Below are positions 46,471-55,307 of a stretch of 64,000 bases of DNA, one piece after another; the first letter of the stretch is position 1; each line of letters begins with the position of its first letter. The notes under the pieces are model-generated. The model was not told the DNA's origin, searched no databases, and saw only the letters and a list, made by a program, of their open reading frames with translations. A program made the translations under genes and the position numbers. Origin of the DNA: Ramlibacter albus (GTDB taxonomy: Bacteria > Pseudomonadota > Gammaproteobacteria > Burkholderiales > Burkholderiaceae_C); assembly GCF_014297445.1 (NCBI RefSeq), contig NZ_JACORU010000008.1, positions 124,001 through 188,000 on the forward strand, written 5' to 3'.

Positions 46471-46980
46471 ATGAAATCGATAGTTGTCCCCGTCGCCACG
46501 TTCGTCCTCGCCGCCGCAGCCCACGCCCAGTCCGCGCCCAAGCCCGACAGCACCATCTGGCGCTGCGGCAACAGCTACACCAACGACGCCGCCGAGGCGA
46601 AGACCAAGGGCTGCAAGCCTGTCGAAGGCGGCAACGTCACCATCGTGCAGGGCACGCGTGTCAACACCAACGGCGTGAAGGTCGCCACCGCCCCGCAGGC
46701 CCGCTCGGGGGCCAGCGAGGACCAGAAGGCGCGCGACGCCGATTCGCGGGCCATCCTCGAAGCCGAACTGAAGAAGGCCGAAGCCAAGCGCGAAGAGCTG
46801 GTCAAGGAATACAACAACGGCGAACCCGAGAAGCTGGGCCCCGAGCATCGCAACCACGCCAAGTACATCGAGCGCGTCGCCAACCTCAAGGACAGCATCG
46901 CGCGCACCGAGAACGACATCGCGGGCATCCGCCGCGAGCTCGCCCGCGTGGGCGGCGGCACGGTTCCTGCAAAGCAATGA
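46471..46980 (+). CDS. Small exported coiled-coil protein of unknown function
   Basis: A 169-residue protein with a signal peptide (MKSIVVPVATFVLAAAAHAQ), a short Cys-containing segment (IWRCGNSYTNDAAEAKTKGC) reminiscent of DUF4124-type domains, and a long charged helix at about 85-160 (EAELKKAEAKREELVKEYNN) likely to form a coiled coil. It sits between the glnA terminator and ntrB, four bases before the ntrB start, so it is probably co-transcribed with the nitrogen two-component pair. AAGGGG upstream of ATG 46471 serves as ribosome binding site. No function can be assigned. Confidence 0.75.
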   Translation: MKSIVVPVATFVLAAAAHAQSAPKPDSTIWRCGNSYTNDAAEAKTKGCKPVEGGNVTIVQGTRVNTNGVKVATAPQARSGASEDQKARDADSRAILEAELKKAEAKREELVKEYNNGEPEKLGPEHRNHAKYIERVANLKDSIARTENDIAGIRRELARVGGGTVPAKQ

Positions 46981-46984
46981 GGCC

Positions 46985-48055
46985 TTGACGCCTCCCTACG
47001 CCAGCACTCCCCGTTTCCAGGCCTTCGACCTGCTGGCCACACTGGTGGCCGTGGTCCGCGGCGACGGCCGCATCGTCTTCGCCAACTCCGCTCTGGAGGA
47101 CGCCCTCGGCTCCTCGCGGCGCACGATCGAAGGCTCCTCGTTCCCCAACTTCTTCACGCGCCCCGACGTCCTGCGCGTCGCGCTCGACGGCGCCAGCCGC
47201 AACGAGTACGCCGCCCTTCGCTACGACGCGCAGTTGGCCCGCGCCAGCGGCGAGCCGTTGCCCGTGCATGTGGTGCTGGCGCAGACCGAAGTGGGCGACG
47301 ACGAGTTCGTCGTCGAGCTGCTGCCGCTCGAGGCGCAGTCCAAGCAGGAGCGCGAGGAGCGCATGATCGACCAGGCCGAGGCGAACAAGGAGCTCATTCG
47401 CAACCTTGCGCACGAGATCAAGAACCCGCTGGGCGGCATCCGCGGCGCGGCGCAGCTGCTGGAGATGGAGGTCGACGGCGGCCTGAAGGACTACACCAAG
47501 GTCATCATCCACGAGGCGGACCGGCTGCAGACACTGGTCGATCGCCTGCTCGCGCCGCATCGCAAGCCGCACGTCGTGGGCGACGTCAACATCCACGAGG
47601 TGTGCGAGCGCGTCCGCTCGCTCGTGCTGGCCGAGTTCCCCAAGGGCCTCGCGGTCGTTCGCGACTACGACGCGTCGATCCCCGAGTTCCGCGGCGACCG
47701 CGAGCAGTTGATCCAGGCCGTGCTGAACATCGCGCACAACGCCTGCCAGGCGCTGGCCGAGCGCATCGCCGCCGGCGACGCGGAGCTCGTGTTCCGCACG
47801 CGCATCGCGCGGCAGGTCACTTTCGGCAAGCAGCGCTATCGCTTGGCACTGGAATTGCATGTCATCGACAACGGGCCCGGCGTGCCCGAATCGATCAAGG
47901 ACCGCATCTTCTACCCGCTGGTTTCGGGGCGCGACGGCGGTTCGGGGCTCGGGTTGACGCTTGCACAGACGTTCGTGCAGCAGCACCATGGCCTCATCGA
48001 ATGCGACAGCGTGCCGGGGAGGACGGATTTCACGGTGTTGATACCGTTGCCGTAA
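46985..48055 (+). CDS. glnL: Nitrogen regulation sensor kinase NtrB
   Basis: A 356-residue cytosolic histidine kinase that phosphorylates or dephosphorylates NtrC under PII control. An N-terminal PAS domain spans about 12-110 (VVRGDGRIVFANSALEDALG). The H box NLAHEIKNPLGGIRG has phospho-His143. ATP-binding N, G1 and G2 boxes are NIAHNACQAL, VIDNGPGVP and GSGLGLTLAQ. No membrane segment, as for NtrB. The only sensible start is TTG 46985, four bases after the upstream stop. Confidence 0.95.
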   Translation: MTPPYASTPRFQAFDLLATLVAVVRGDGRIVFANSALEDALGSSRRTIEGSSFPNFFTRPDVLRVALDGASRNEYAALRYDAQLARASGEPLPVHVVLAQTEVGDDEFVVELLPLEAQSKQEREERMIDQAEANKELIRNLAHEIKNPLGGIRGAAQLLEMEVDGGLKDYTKVIIHEADRLQTLVDRLLAPHRKPHVVGDVNIHEVCERVRSLVLAEFPKGLAVVRDYDASIPEFRGDREQLIQAVLNIAHNACQALAERIAAGDAELVFRTRIARQVTFGKQRYRLALELHVIDNGPGVPESIKDRIFYPLVSGRDGGSGLGLTLAQTFVQQHHGLIECDSVPGRTDFTVLIPLP

Positions 48056-48083
48056 ACAAGGACTCGAGGAAACAAAGGCCAGC

Positions 48084-49589
48084 ATGAAGCCGATCTGGAT
48101 CGTTGACGATGACCAATCCATCCGCTTCGTGCTGGAAAAAGCGCTGATGCGCGAGGACCTTCCCACGCGCAGCTTCACCAATGCGCGCGAGGTGCTCGCG
48201 GCCCTGGACACCGCCAACGACGACGACGGCCCCCAGATCCTGGTGAGCGACATCCGCATGCCGGGCGGCAACGGGCTGGACCTGCTCACGAAGGTGAAGG
48301 AGCGGCACCCGGGGCTGCCCGTCATCATCATGACCGCGTTCTCGGACCTCGACAGCGCGGTGTCCGCCTTCCAGGGCGGCGCGTTCGAGTACCTGCCCAA
48401 GCCCTTCGACCTGCCCAAGGCCATCGAGCTGATCCGCCGCGCGGTGGAGGAAAGCCAGCGCGAAGAGGTCGCCGAGGAGCGCATGGCCGGCACACCCGAG
48501 ATGCTGGGCCAGGCACCGGCGATGCAGGACGTGTTCCGTGCGATCGGGCGGCTGTCGCAAAGCAACGTCACGGTGATGATCACCGGCGAGTCGGGCTCGG
48601 GCAAGGAGCTGGTCGCTCGCGCGCTGCACAAGCATTCGCCGCGTGCCGGCGGGCCCTTCGTGGCCATCAACACCGCGGCCATTCCCAAGGATCTCCTGGA
48701 GTCCGAGCTCTTCGGACACGAGCGCGGCGCCTTCACCGGCGCGCAGACCATGCGCCGCGGCCGCTTCGAGCAGGCCGAAGGCGGCACGCTCTTCCTGGAC
48801 GAGATCGGCGACATGCCATTCGACCTGCAGACGCGCCTCTTGCGTGTGCTGAGCGACGGGCACTTCTACCGCGTGGGCGGGCACAACGCCATCAAGGCCA
48901 ACGTGCGCGTGATTGCCGCGACGCACCAGGACCTGGAGCAGCGCGTCAAGGAGGGCAACTTCCGCGAGGACCTGTTCCACCGCCTCAACGTCATCCGCCT
49001 GCGCCTGCCTGCGCTGCGCGAGCGGCGCGAGGACATCCCGATGCTGGCGCGGCATTTCCTGCAGCAAAGCGCCAAGCAACTCGGGGTGGAGCCCAAGCGC
49101 ATTTCCGATGCGGCCATCGCCAAGCTCACCTCGTTCGCTTTCCCCGGCAACGTGCGGCAGCTGGAGAACATCTGCCACTGGCTCACGGTGATGGCGCCGG
49201 CGCAGCTGATCGAGGCGAAGGACTTGCCGCCGGAGGTGGGGGGTGTCCCCGAAAGTGCGCCTCAGGTCGTGGCGAAGCCCGCGCAGGCCGAGGCTGCCGT
49301 GCACGCGGACGAGGGTGCCGCGCCGGCTCCAGCTGTCGCTGCTGCTGCGCCGGTGGCAGCCGCGTCCGGCTCGCACGACTGGGAGTCGGCCCTCGAAGCC
49401 GAAGCCATGGAAATGCTGCTCGCCGGGCGCCACGACGTCTGGGACGCGCTCACGCGCCGGTTCGAGTCGCGCCTGATCCACACCGCGCTCGCCAACACCC
49501 GCGGCCGGCGCATCGAGGCCGCGCAGAAACTCGGCATTGGCCGCAACACCATCACGCGCAAGATCCAGGAGCTCGGGCTGGAGGAGTGA
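48084..49589 (+). CDS. glnG: Nitrogen regulator NtrC (sigma-54 activator)
   Basis: A 501-residue response regulator. The receiver domain (1-120) has phospho-acceptor Asp56 in LVSDIRMPGG. The AAA+ domain (about 145-385) has Walker A GESGSGKE, the sigma-54 contact loop ERGAFTGA and LFLDEIGDMP. An Ala/Pro-rich linker (about 395-430) is followed by a Fis-type helix-turn-helix (AAQKLGIGRNTITRKIQEL). It follows ntrB by 28 bases and is the likely activator of the glnA sigma-54 promoter. Confidence 0.97.
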   Translation: MKPIWIVDDDQSIRFVLEKALMREDLPTRSFTNAREVLAALDTANDDDGPQILVSDIRMPGGNGLDLLTKVKERHPGLPVIIMTAFSDLDSAVSAFQGGAFEYLPKPFDLPKAIELIRRAVEESQREEVAEERMAGTPEMLGQAPAMQDVFRAIGRLSQSNVTVMITGESGSGKELVARALHKHSPRAGGPFVAINTAAIPKDLLESELFGHERGAFTGAQTMRRGRFEQAEGGTLFLDEIGDMPFDLQTRLLRVLSDGHFYRVGGHNAIKANVRVIAATHQDLEQRVKEGNFREDLFHRLNVIRLRLPALRERREDIPMLARHFLQQSAKQLGVEPKRISDAAIAKLTSFAFPGNVRQLENICHWLTVMAPAQLIEAKDLPPEVGGVPESAPQVVAKPAQAEAAVHADEGAAPAPAVAAAAPVAAASGSHDWESALEAEAMEMLLAGRHDVWDALTRRFESRLIHTALANTRGRRIEAAQKLGIGRNTITRKIQELGLEE

Positions 49590-49599
49590 ACGGCCCGGA

Positions 49600-50466
49600 T
49601 CAACGCGTCAGGATCCTCGCAAGCATCTGCATCTGCGGCGAGAGGGGGTACATGTGCGTGTACTGCAGCAGCTGCTTGCCGATGAGCCGCACCCGCAAGT
49701 CGAAGCCCGGTATCTCGTAGGGGTTCGTCAGCGGCTCGTTGAAGGGCGGCACACCGCCCGCCTGGAACTCGAAGGCAACGGACACGCGCGCGCCGCTCGC
49801 GCGCCCGCAGGAGCGCGACCCCCAGTGCAGCAAGGCCTGGTTCCAGCACAGGATGCTGCCGGCACTTGCCGGCAGTGCCCGGATGTCCTGGTAACGGAAG
49901 GTGCGTTCGCCATCGCGCGGCGTGCCGTATACCGGGTCGCGGTCGGCGGGCACGACGTACATGCAACCATTGAGGGGGGTGGCGTCGGTGAGCGGCAGCC
50001 AGATCGTGATCGACTGCGGCGAGCCGTCGGGGAACAGCGACCTGGAGCCCTTGTCACGGTGTGGGGCCCAGCCGCTCTCCTCTGTCTCGGGATTGACCAG
50101 CCAGGCCCAGAAGTCGGGGAGGCGCTGGAAACCGGGCCCGAGTACAGCCTCGATCAACTTGTTCAAGCGGAAGTACAGGCACCAGAACTCGTCGTACACG
50201 AAGCTGAAGGGCAGCGGCACGTCGGTGGTCGAAAGGCGCTGCACCGCTTCAGCCAGTCCGGCGATCGGCAGTTGCCAACGCTCCGGCGGCAGCTGGAAAT
50301 AGCCCTCCTTGAGGATCGCCGCGCGAAGTGACTCGGCCGTGGCCGGGTCGACCTCGGCGACGGCTTGGCCAGCGAGAAAGTCCGCGTCCTCGACGTGCAA
50401 TGAGGGTGCGAATTCCCGCCACCACCCGGGCGAGGAGAATCGCTGGAGATCGTTCAGGATCGGCAT
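49600..50466 (-). CDS. Phytanoyl-CoA dioxygenase (PhyH) family oxygenase
   Basis: A 288-residue Fe(II)/2-oxoglutarate-type oxygenase. The HxD metal motif is in WAPHRDKGS, the distal His in NQALLHWGSRS, with the 2-oxoglutarate-binding Arg nearby. Start ATG 50466 is chosen because GGAGGT lies just upstream; a GTG at 50472 falls inside that site. It converges on ntrC (10 bases between stops) and is divergent from manC by 48 bases. Substrate unknown. Confidence 0.82.
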   Translation of the reverse strand: MPILNDLQRFSSPGWWREFAPSLHVEDADFLAGQAVAEVDPATAESLRAAILKEGYFQLPPERWQLPIAGLAEAVQRLSTTDVPLPFSFVYDEFWCLYFRLNKLIEAVLGPGFQRLPDFWAWLVNPETEESGWAPHRDKGSRSLFPDGSPQSITIWLPLTDATPLNGCMYVVPADRDPVYGTPRDGERTFRYQDIRALPASAGSILCWNQALLHWGSRSCGRASGARVSVAFEFQAGGVPPFNEPLTNPYEIPGFDLRVRLIGKQLLQYTHMYPLSPQMQMLARILTR

Positions 50467-50502
50467 GGTCACCTCCGCACTATCTTACGCACAACCCTCG
50501 GG

Positions 50503-50508
50503 TACCAT
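50503..50508 (+). promoter_or_regulatory. Candidate -10 for manC (leaderless)
   Basis: TACCAT six bases before ATG 50515, no Shine-Dalgarno sequence, and no clear -35. Same arrangement as upstream of several other genes in the window. Confidence 0.3.
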
Positions 50509-50514
50509 CCCGCC

Positions 50515-51951
50515 ATGATCCAGCCGGTGATCCTCTGCGGCGGCTCCGGCACCCGCCTGTGGCCGCTCTCGCGCAAGGCGTTTCCAAAACAATTCGTGCC
50601 CCTGATCGGCGGGCGCAGCCTGATCGAGCTGACGCTCGAGCGCGTGCGTCCGCTGGCTTCGCCCGCTGAAGGCGTCATCTGCGTCGGCTCCGAAACGCAC
50701 CGGTTCATGGTGGTGGAAGCCATGTCGTCCGCGGGCGTCACCGGCAGCATCCTGCTCGAGCCGGTGGCGCGCAACACGGCAGCGGCAATGGCACTCGCCG
50801 CATTGCAAGCTGCCGGCGCGGACCAGTTGCTGCTTTTCTGCCCGTCGGATCACCACATCCCCGATGTGGAGGGCTTTGCCGCGATGGTCCGCGCGGCCGC
50901 ACCCTGCGCGAACGAAGGGCAGGTCGTGACCTTCGGCGTCGTGCCCACCTTCCCGAGCACCGCCTACGGCTACATCGAGCGCGGCGCCGCGCGCGCGGAC
51001 GGCGGCCATGCCGTCGCCCGCTTCATCGAGAAGCCGGATGCGCAAAGAGCGCAGCAACTCCTCTTCTCGGGCGGCGTGCTTTGGAACGCCGGCATTTTCC
51101 TTTGCAAGGCCGGTACGCTGCTCGCAGCCCTGGAGCAGCACGCCCCAGACATCCTCGCGCAGTGCCGCCTCGCGATGGCGGGCGCAAAGGCGGACGGCAT
51201 CTTCATCCGTCCCGCGCAAGCGCCGCTGCAGGCGTGCCGCTCCGAGAGCATCGACTATGCGGTGATGGAGCGCCATGGGGCGGTGTCGGTTTTTCCGTTC
51301 GGCGGCCAGTGGAGCGACGTCGGCAGCTGGAACGCGGTGGCCGACATGTGGCCGGCCGATGCCGACGGCAACCGGATCGACGGCAAGGGCATCGCCATCG
51401 ACGCCCGCAACAACTTCGTCCACGCACCCACGCGGACGGTCGTGGTGCTGGGCACCGAGAACCTGCTGGTCATCGACACCGCCGACGCCGTGCTCGTCGC
51501 CGACCGCTCGAAGGCGGAGCAGGTGAAGAACGTCGTCGCCGAGCTCGAAAAGCGCGGCAGCCCCGAAGCCGTCAACCACCGGCGCGTCGCGCGCCCCTGG
51601 GGCACCTATGACGCGATCGAGCAGGGCGACCGCTTCCAGGTCAAGCGCATCGTGGTGAACCCGGGCGCCTCGCTCAGCCTGCAGAAGCACTACCACCGCT
51701 CCGAGCACTGGGTCGTCGTGCGCGGCACCGCGGAAGTCACGCGTGGCAAGGAAACCTTCCTGCTCTCGGAGAACCAGTCGACGTACATCCCGCTCGGCGA
51801 GGTGCACCGCCTGCACAACCCGGGCAAGACGCCGCTGGAGATGATCGAGGTGCAGTCCGGCAGCTACCTCGGCGAGGACGACATCGTGCGCCTCGACGAC
51901 AACTACGGGCGCGTGGTGCCCATCGCGGACGCGACGAAGAAGCAGGCCTGA
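50515..51951 (+). CDS. manC: Mannose-1-phosphate guanylyltransferase / mannose-6-phosphate isomerase
   Basis: A 478-residue type II bifunctional enzyme making GDP-mannose. The pyrophosphorylase domain (1-340) has ILCGGSGTRLWPLSRKAFPK and FIEKPDAQRAQQL. The C-terminal cupin isomerase domain (about 355-470) has RPWGTYDAIEQGDRFQVKRI and QKHYHRSEHWVVV. No manB or gmd is adjacent, and it stands apart from the main polysaccharide locus. It could serve several GDP-sugar pathways. Confidence 0.95.
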   Translation: MIQPVILCGGSGTRLWPLSRKAFPKQFVPLIGGRSLIELTLERVRPLASPAEGVICVGSETHRFMVVEAMSSAGVTGSILLEPVARNTAAAMALAALQAAGADQLLLFCPSDHHIPDVEGFAAMVRAAAPCANEGQVVTFGVVPTFPSTAYGYIERGAARADGGHAVARFIEKPDAQRAQQLLFSGGVLWNAGIFLCKAGTLLAALEQHAPDILAQCRLAMAGAKADGIFIRPAQAPLQACRSESIDYAVMERHGAVSVFPFGGQWSDVGSWNAVADMWPADADGNRIDGKGIAIDARNNFVHAPTRTVVVLGTENLLVIDTADAVLVADRSKAEQVKNVVAELEKRGSPEAVNHRRVARPWGTYDAIEQGDRFQVKRIVVNPGASLSLQKHYHRSEHWVVVRGTAEVTRGKETFLLSENQSTYIPLGEVHRLHNPGKTPLEMIEVQSGSYLGEDDIVRLDDNYGRVVPIADATKKQA

Positions 51952-51963
51952 GCGCCCGCGCCC

Positions 51964-52740
51964 CTAGAGATCCACCGTCACCGGCGCATGGTCGCTCGGC
52001 TGCTTCCACTTGCGCGGCGTGCGGTCGATCGCGCAACCCTTCACGGAGGGCTTCAACGCCTCGCTCACCAGCACGTGGTCGATGCGCAGCCCGCGGTTCT
52101 TCTGGTAGCCGAGCATCCGGTAGTCCCACCAGCTGTAGCTTTTTTCCGGCTGCTCGAAGAGGCGGAAGCTGTCCACCAGCCCCAGTTCCAGCAGCTTGCG
52201 GAAGTGGTCGCGCTCCTCGGTGGTGTGGTGGATCGTCTCGCGCAGCCCCTCTGGGTCGAACGAGTCGCGGTCCTCCGGCGCGATGTTGAAATCACCCAGC
52301 AGCACGAGGCGAGGGTGGTGCTCCAGCTCGCTGCGGATGTAGTCGCGCAGGCCGCGCAGCCACGACATCTTGTAGTCGAACTTCTCGGTGCCGGGCGCCT
52401 GCCCATTCACGAAATACCCGTTGACCACGCGGATCGCGCCTTCGGGCGTGTCGAGAGTCGCCGAGATCACGCGCGAGTTGTCGTCCTCGAAGCCGACGAT
52501 GTTCTTCACGACGTCGCGCACCGGGTGGCGGCTCATGATCGCCACGCCGTTGTACGTCTTCTGCCCGAACACCGCGCAGTGCGGGTAGCCGTGCTCGCGG
52601 ATCGCGTCGAGGGGGAACTTGTCGTCGGTGAGCTTCAGTTCCTGGAGGCACAGCACGTCCACCGGGTTGGCGGCCGTCCAGTCCAGGACGTGCTGCAGCC
52701 GCGCGGTGAGCGAGTTGACGTTCCAGGTCGTGATCTTCAT
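51964..52740 (-). CDS. xth: Exodeoxyribonuclease III
   Basis: A 258-residue AP endonuclease/3' exonuclease of base excision repair. Metal and catalytic motifs are WNVNSL (Asn), CLQELKLTD (Glu), VLLGDFNIAPEDRD and the C-terminal SDHAP. The KNRGLRIDHVL segment is typical of XthA. Start ATG 52740 (MKITTWNVNSL) overlaps the stop of the DUF4337 gene by four bases (ATGA). Confidence 0.95.
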   Translation of the reverse strand: MKITTWNVNSLTARLQHVLDWTAANPVDVLCLQELKLTDDKFPLDAIREHGYPHCAVFGQKTYNGVAIMSRHPVRDVVKNIVGFEDDNSRVISATLDTPEGAIRVVNGYFVNGQAPGTEKFDYKMSWLRGLRDYIRSELEHHPRLVLLGDFNIAPEDRDSFDPEGLRETIHHTTEERDHFRKLLELGLVDSFRLFEQPEKSYSWWDYRMLGYQKNRGLRIDHVLVSEALKPSVKGCAIDRTPRKWKQPSDHAPVTVDL

Positions 52741-53354
52741 ACGTGGGCAACCGCCAGGCCGCCGATGACGAGGCCGATGGCCCCGACACCGAACATGCCC
52801 CACTCCAGCCATTTCTTCTTCGTCAGCAGCGCGATGGCGGCCAGCGCGATCGACACCTGCAGCGCCGTCGTCGCCTGGGCCCAGCGGTGGTGCAGGTGCA
52901 TCTGGTCGTCGCTCTTCTTGTCCCAGTCGGTGGCTTCGGCCTCCAGCTTGTCGGCGGCGAGCTTGATCTCGGCCTTTTCGGCCTTGTAGCGCTCGATCTC
53001 CTTCTTGTACTGCTCCTGCTTCTCAGCCGGCAGCAGCTGCATCGTGACCTCGTACAGGTTCTGCTTGCTGCTCTTGGCCTGGTAGTAGTTCCACTGGTTG
53101 GACGCCTCGGTCTTCTTGATCGCGGCGTTGTTCTTGTACAGGCCCGCGTTGGCCTGCGTGGCGCCGCCCATGTACGCGAAGATCGCGCCGACCGTGGCGA
53201 TGACCGCGGTGAACAGCGCGATCTGGTTGGTCATGCTCTGGCCGCCGATGCCGTGGTGGGCATGCTCGCCGCCATGGTCGCCGGCAGCATGCTGCTGCGC
53301 GTGCTCCAGCTCGTGGTCGTGCGGGCCGTGGACGTGGAAACCGCCTCCGGACAT
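52737..53354 (-). CDS. DUF4337-type membrane protein with His-rich N terminus
   Basis: A 205-residue protein. Residues 1-36 contain ten histidines in an acidic, glycine-rich tail (pattern HVHGPHDHELEH). One membrane segment at about 45-65 (IALFTAVIATVGAIFAYMGG), a charged coiled-coil-like middle (about 70-150), and two membrane segments near the C terminus follow. This is the DUF4337 layout; the His-rich tail suggests metal binding and is my inference. GAGGAG precedes ATG 53354. Coupled to xth by overlap. Function unknown. Confidence 0.82.
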   Translation of the reverse strand: MSGGGFHVHGPHDHELEHAQQHAAGDHGGEHAHHGIGGQSMTNQIALFTAVIATVGAIFAYMGGATQANAGLYKNNAAIKKTEASNQWNYYQAKSSKQNLYEVTMQLLPAEKQEQYKKEIERYKAEKAEIKLAADKLEAEATDWDKKSDDQMHLHHRWAQATTALQVSIALAAIALLTKKKWLEWGMFGVGAIGLVIGGLAVAHV

Positions 53355-53374
53355 GGTGTTCTCCTCTCGAGGTA

Positions 53375-53860
53375 TCAGCGCTTGCTGTAGGTGACGAAAC
53401 TGTAGGGCAGGCCCGTGGCCGAAACGTGACGCTCGCGCGCGGTCTCCTGCCACTCGTCGCCCAAGGTGGGGGCGAAGGCGTCGCCTTCAAAGTCCTGGTC
53501 GATCTCGGTGACGACCGCAAAGTCGGCCAAGGGCACCGAGAGGTTGTAGATCTCGCTGCCACCGATGATCCAGGCGAGCGGTGCGTCCGCGCAAAGCTCG
53601 ATCGCCTCTTCCACCGAACCGACCCGCTCGGCGCCTTCGGCCTGCCAGCCTGCCTGCCGCGTGACGACGATATTGCGCCGCCCGCTCAGCGGCCGGAACT
53701 TCGGCGGGATCGAGTCCCAGGTCTTGCGCCCCATGATGACCGGGCAGCCCATCGTCTTGCCCTTCAGGTGCGCCATGTCTTCCGGCAGGCGCCACGGCAT
53801 CGTGCCGTCCTTGCCGATCACGCCGCCGCGCGAGCGCGCATAGATCAAACCAAGCTTCAT
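53375..53860 (-). CDS. folA: Dihydrofolate reductase
   Basis: A 161-residue NADPH-dependent enzyme that regenerates tetrahydrofolate. Conserved GVIGKDGTMPWRLPEDM (Trp and catalytic acidic residue in the helix), VIMGRKTWDSIP and IIGGSEIYN are present. It lies two bases after thyA, the enzyme that produces its dihydrofolate substrate, a classical pairing. Confidence 0.96.
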   Translation of the reverse strand: MKLGLIYARSRGGVIGKDGTMPWRLPEDMAHLKGKTMGCPVIMGRKTWDSIPPKFRPLSGRRNIVVTRQAGWQAEGAERVGSVEEAIELCADAPLAWIIGGSEIYNLSVPLADFAVVTEIDQDFEGDAFAPTLGDEWQETARERHVSATGLPYSFVTYSKR

Positions 53861-53862
53861 GT

Positions 53863-54678
53863 TCAGACCGCGACGGGTGCCTTGATCGGCGGATGCGGGT
53901 CGTAGCCCTCGAACGCGAAGTCCTCGAATTCGTAGTCGAAGATCGAGGCCGGCTTGCGCTTGATGGCGAGCGTGGGGTAGGGCCGCGGCTCGCGCGAGAG
54001 CTGCAGCTCCACCTGCTCGTGGTGGTTGCTGTAGATGTGGCAGTCGCCGCCGGTCCACACGAAGTCGCCCACTTGCAGGTCGCACTGCTGCGCCATCATG
54101 TGCGTGAGCAGCGCGTAGCTCGCGATGTTGAACGGCACGCCGAGGAAGATGTCGGCGCTGCGCTGGTACAGCTGGCACGAGAGCTTGCCGTCGGCCACGT
54201 AGAACTGGAAGAAGGCGTGGCACGGCGCCAGCGCCATCTTCGGGATGTCGGCCACGTTCCAGGCGCTCACGATGATGCGGCGCGAATCCGGGTTCTTGCG
54301 GATGGTGTCGATGGCCTGCTGGATCTGGTCGATGTGCCTGCCGTCCGGTGTCGGCCAGCTGCGCCACTGCACGCCGTAGATCGGGCCGAGGTCGCCGTCC
54401 TCGCGCGCCCATTCGTCCCAGATCGTCACGCCGCGCTCGCGCAGCCAGTTGTTGTCGCTGGACCCTTTGAGGAACCACAGCAGCTCCACGATGATGGACT
54501 TCAGGTGGACCTTCTTGGTCGTCACCAGCGGGAAGCCTTCGTTCAGGTCGAAGCGCATCTGGTAGCCGAACACGCTGCGCGTGCCGGTGCCCGTGCGGTC
54601 GGTCTTGGGCGTGCCATGCGTGTACACATGGCGCATGAAGTCTTCGTACTGGTGGCGGACGGGGCGCGGGTCGTTCAT
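53863..54678 (-). CDS. thyA: Thymidylate synthase
   Basis: A 271-residue enzyme making dTMP from dUMP. Catalytic Cys is in [43 protein letters not shown] [20 protein letters not shown] and the C-terminal IKAPVAV are conserved. ATG 54678 is used; a GTG at 54690 would add four residues. It starts one base after the ccdB stop, so read-through from the toxin-antitoxin operon is possible, and is followed by folA. Confidence 0.97.
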   Translation of the reverse strand: MNDPRPVRHQYEDFMRHVYTHGTPKTDRTGTGTRSVFGYQMRFDLNEGFPLVTTKKVHLKSIIVELLWFLKGSSDNNWLRERGVTIWDEWAREDGDLGPIYGVQWRSWPTPDGRHIDQIQQAIDTIRKNPDSRRIIVSAWNVADIPKMALAPCHAFFQFYVADGKLSCQLYQRSADIFLGVPFNIASYALLTHMMAQQCDLQVGDFVWTGGDCHIYSNHHEQVELQLSREPRPYPTLAIKRKPASIFDYEFEDFAFEGYDPHPPIKAPVAV

Positions 54679-54679
54679 T

Positions 54680-54994
54680 TCAGTAGCCACCGAGGAGAGT
54701 GTCGAGCGCGTCCTGGATCTCGAGCTGCTGCGAAGCGAGGTTGTCGACGGGCCGGCGCAGGTCGGCCATCGGGACCGCGCCGATGGCGGCCGGGTCCATC
54801 ACGACCTTCTTGCCGTCCACGGACAATTCCGGGTTCAGGCCGCGCAACCTGCGGTGCAGCGCCGCGGGGCTCCACAGCGGCACGACCACGCGCGTGTCCA
54901 TCCCTTCGAGGAAGTCGTTCTGGACGTCGAGGTAGAACGGGACGAACTTGCGTTCCGCTGTGTCCGGGTTTGCATACACGTCGTAGCGAGCCAA
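54680..54994 (-). CDS. ccdB: CcdB-family toxin
   Basis: A 104-residue protein matching Ccd[41 protein letters not shown], and the C terminus with [11 protein letters not shown]. CcdB poisons DNA gyrase by binding GyrA. Start TTG 54994 is two bases after the ccdA stop; no ATG fits. Its gyrase target is encoded in this same window. Chromosomal CcdB proteins are sometimes inactive, which cannot be judged here. Confidence 0.88.
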   Translation of the reverse strand: MARYDVYANPDTAERKFVPFYLDVQNDFLEGMDTRVVVPLWSPAALHRRLRGLNPELSVDGKKVVMDPAAIGAVPMADLRRPVDNLASQQLEIQDALDTLLGGY

Positions 54995-54996
54995 GT

Positions 54997-55269
54997 TCAG
55001 TCCTTCTTCCTGCCGTCGCCGAGGCTGCGGCCGAACGTACGGTACTTCGCGAGCGGCAGCCCGAACTTGGCGATACGCTCGTTGTACGCCTGGATCGCTT
55101 CCTTGTTCTCCTCCTGCCACTTCTCCCAGTACCGGCGCTTCACTTCCTCGGCCAGGAGCGTGTCCACAGTCTGCGAAATGTTCATTCCAAGTTCCTTCGC
55201 CATCTCCAGCACCTTGCTGTTGAGTGACAGGTTGGTGGGCTTCTTGGGTGCACCGTCGAACTTCAACAT
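54997..55269 (-). CDS. ccdA: CcdA-family antitoxin
   Basis: A 90-residue antitoxin. The N-terminal ribbon-helix-helix (about 10-45: PTNLSLNSKVLEMAKELGMN) binds operator DNA. The C-terminal part, with WEKWQEENKEAIQAYNERIA and FGLPLAKYR, is the toxin-neutralising tail typical of CcdA. GGAG precedes the ATG by about nine bases. A TATAAT hexamer inside an inverted repeat lies just upstream. Confidence 0.9.
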   Translation of the reverse strand: MLKFDGAPKKPTNLSLNSKVLEMAKELGMNISQTVDTLLAEEVKRRYWEKWQEENKEAIQAYNERIAKFGLPLAKYRTFGRSLGDGRKKD

Positions 55270-55288
55270 GACTGGGCTCCATGAACTA

Positions 55289-55307
55289 TGCGCATATTAT
55301 AGGCGCA
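55289..55307 (-). promoter_or_regulatory. ccdAB promoter and candidate operator
   Basis: On the minus strand a perfect TATAAT (55301-55296) sits inside TGCGC...GCGCA arms (55289-55293 and 55303-55307). The -35 region is weak. The element overlaps the last codons of the upstream FAD oxidase. Arrangement fits autorepression by the CcdA ribbon-helix-helix. Confidence 0.6.

Noticed and set aside
44721..46571. 616-residue minus-strand frame opposite glnA
   Set aside because: Antisense shadow of a highly conserved gene; crosses the glnA promoter and terminator.
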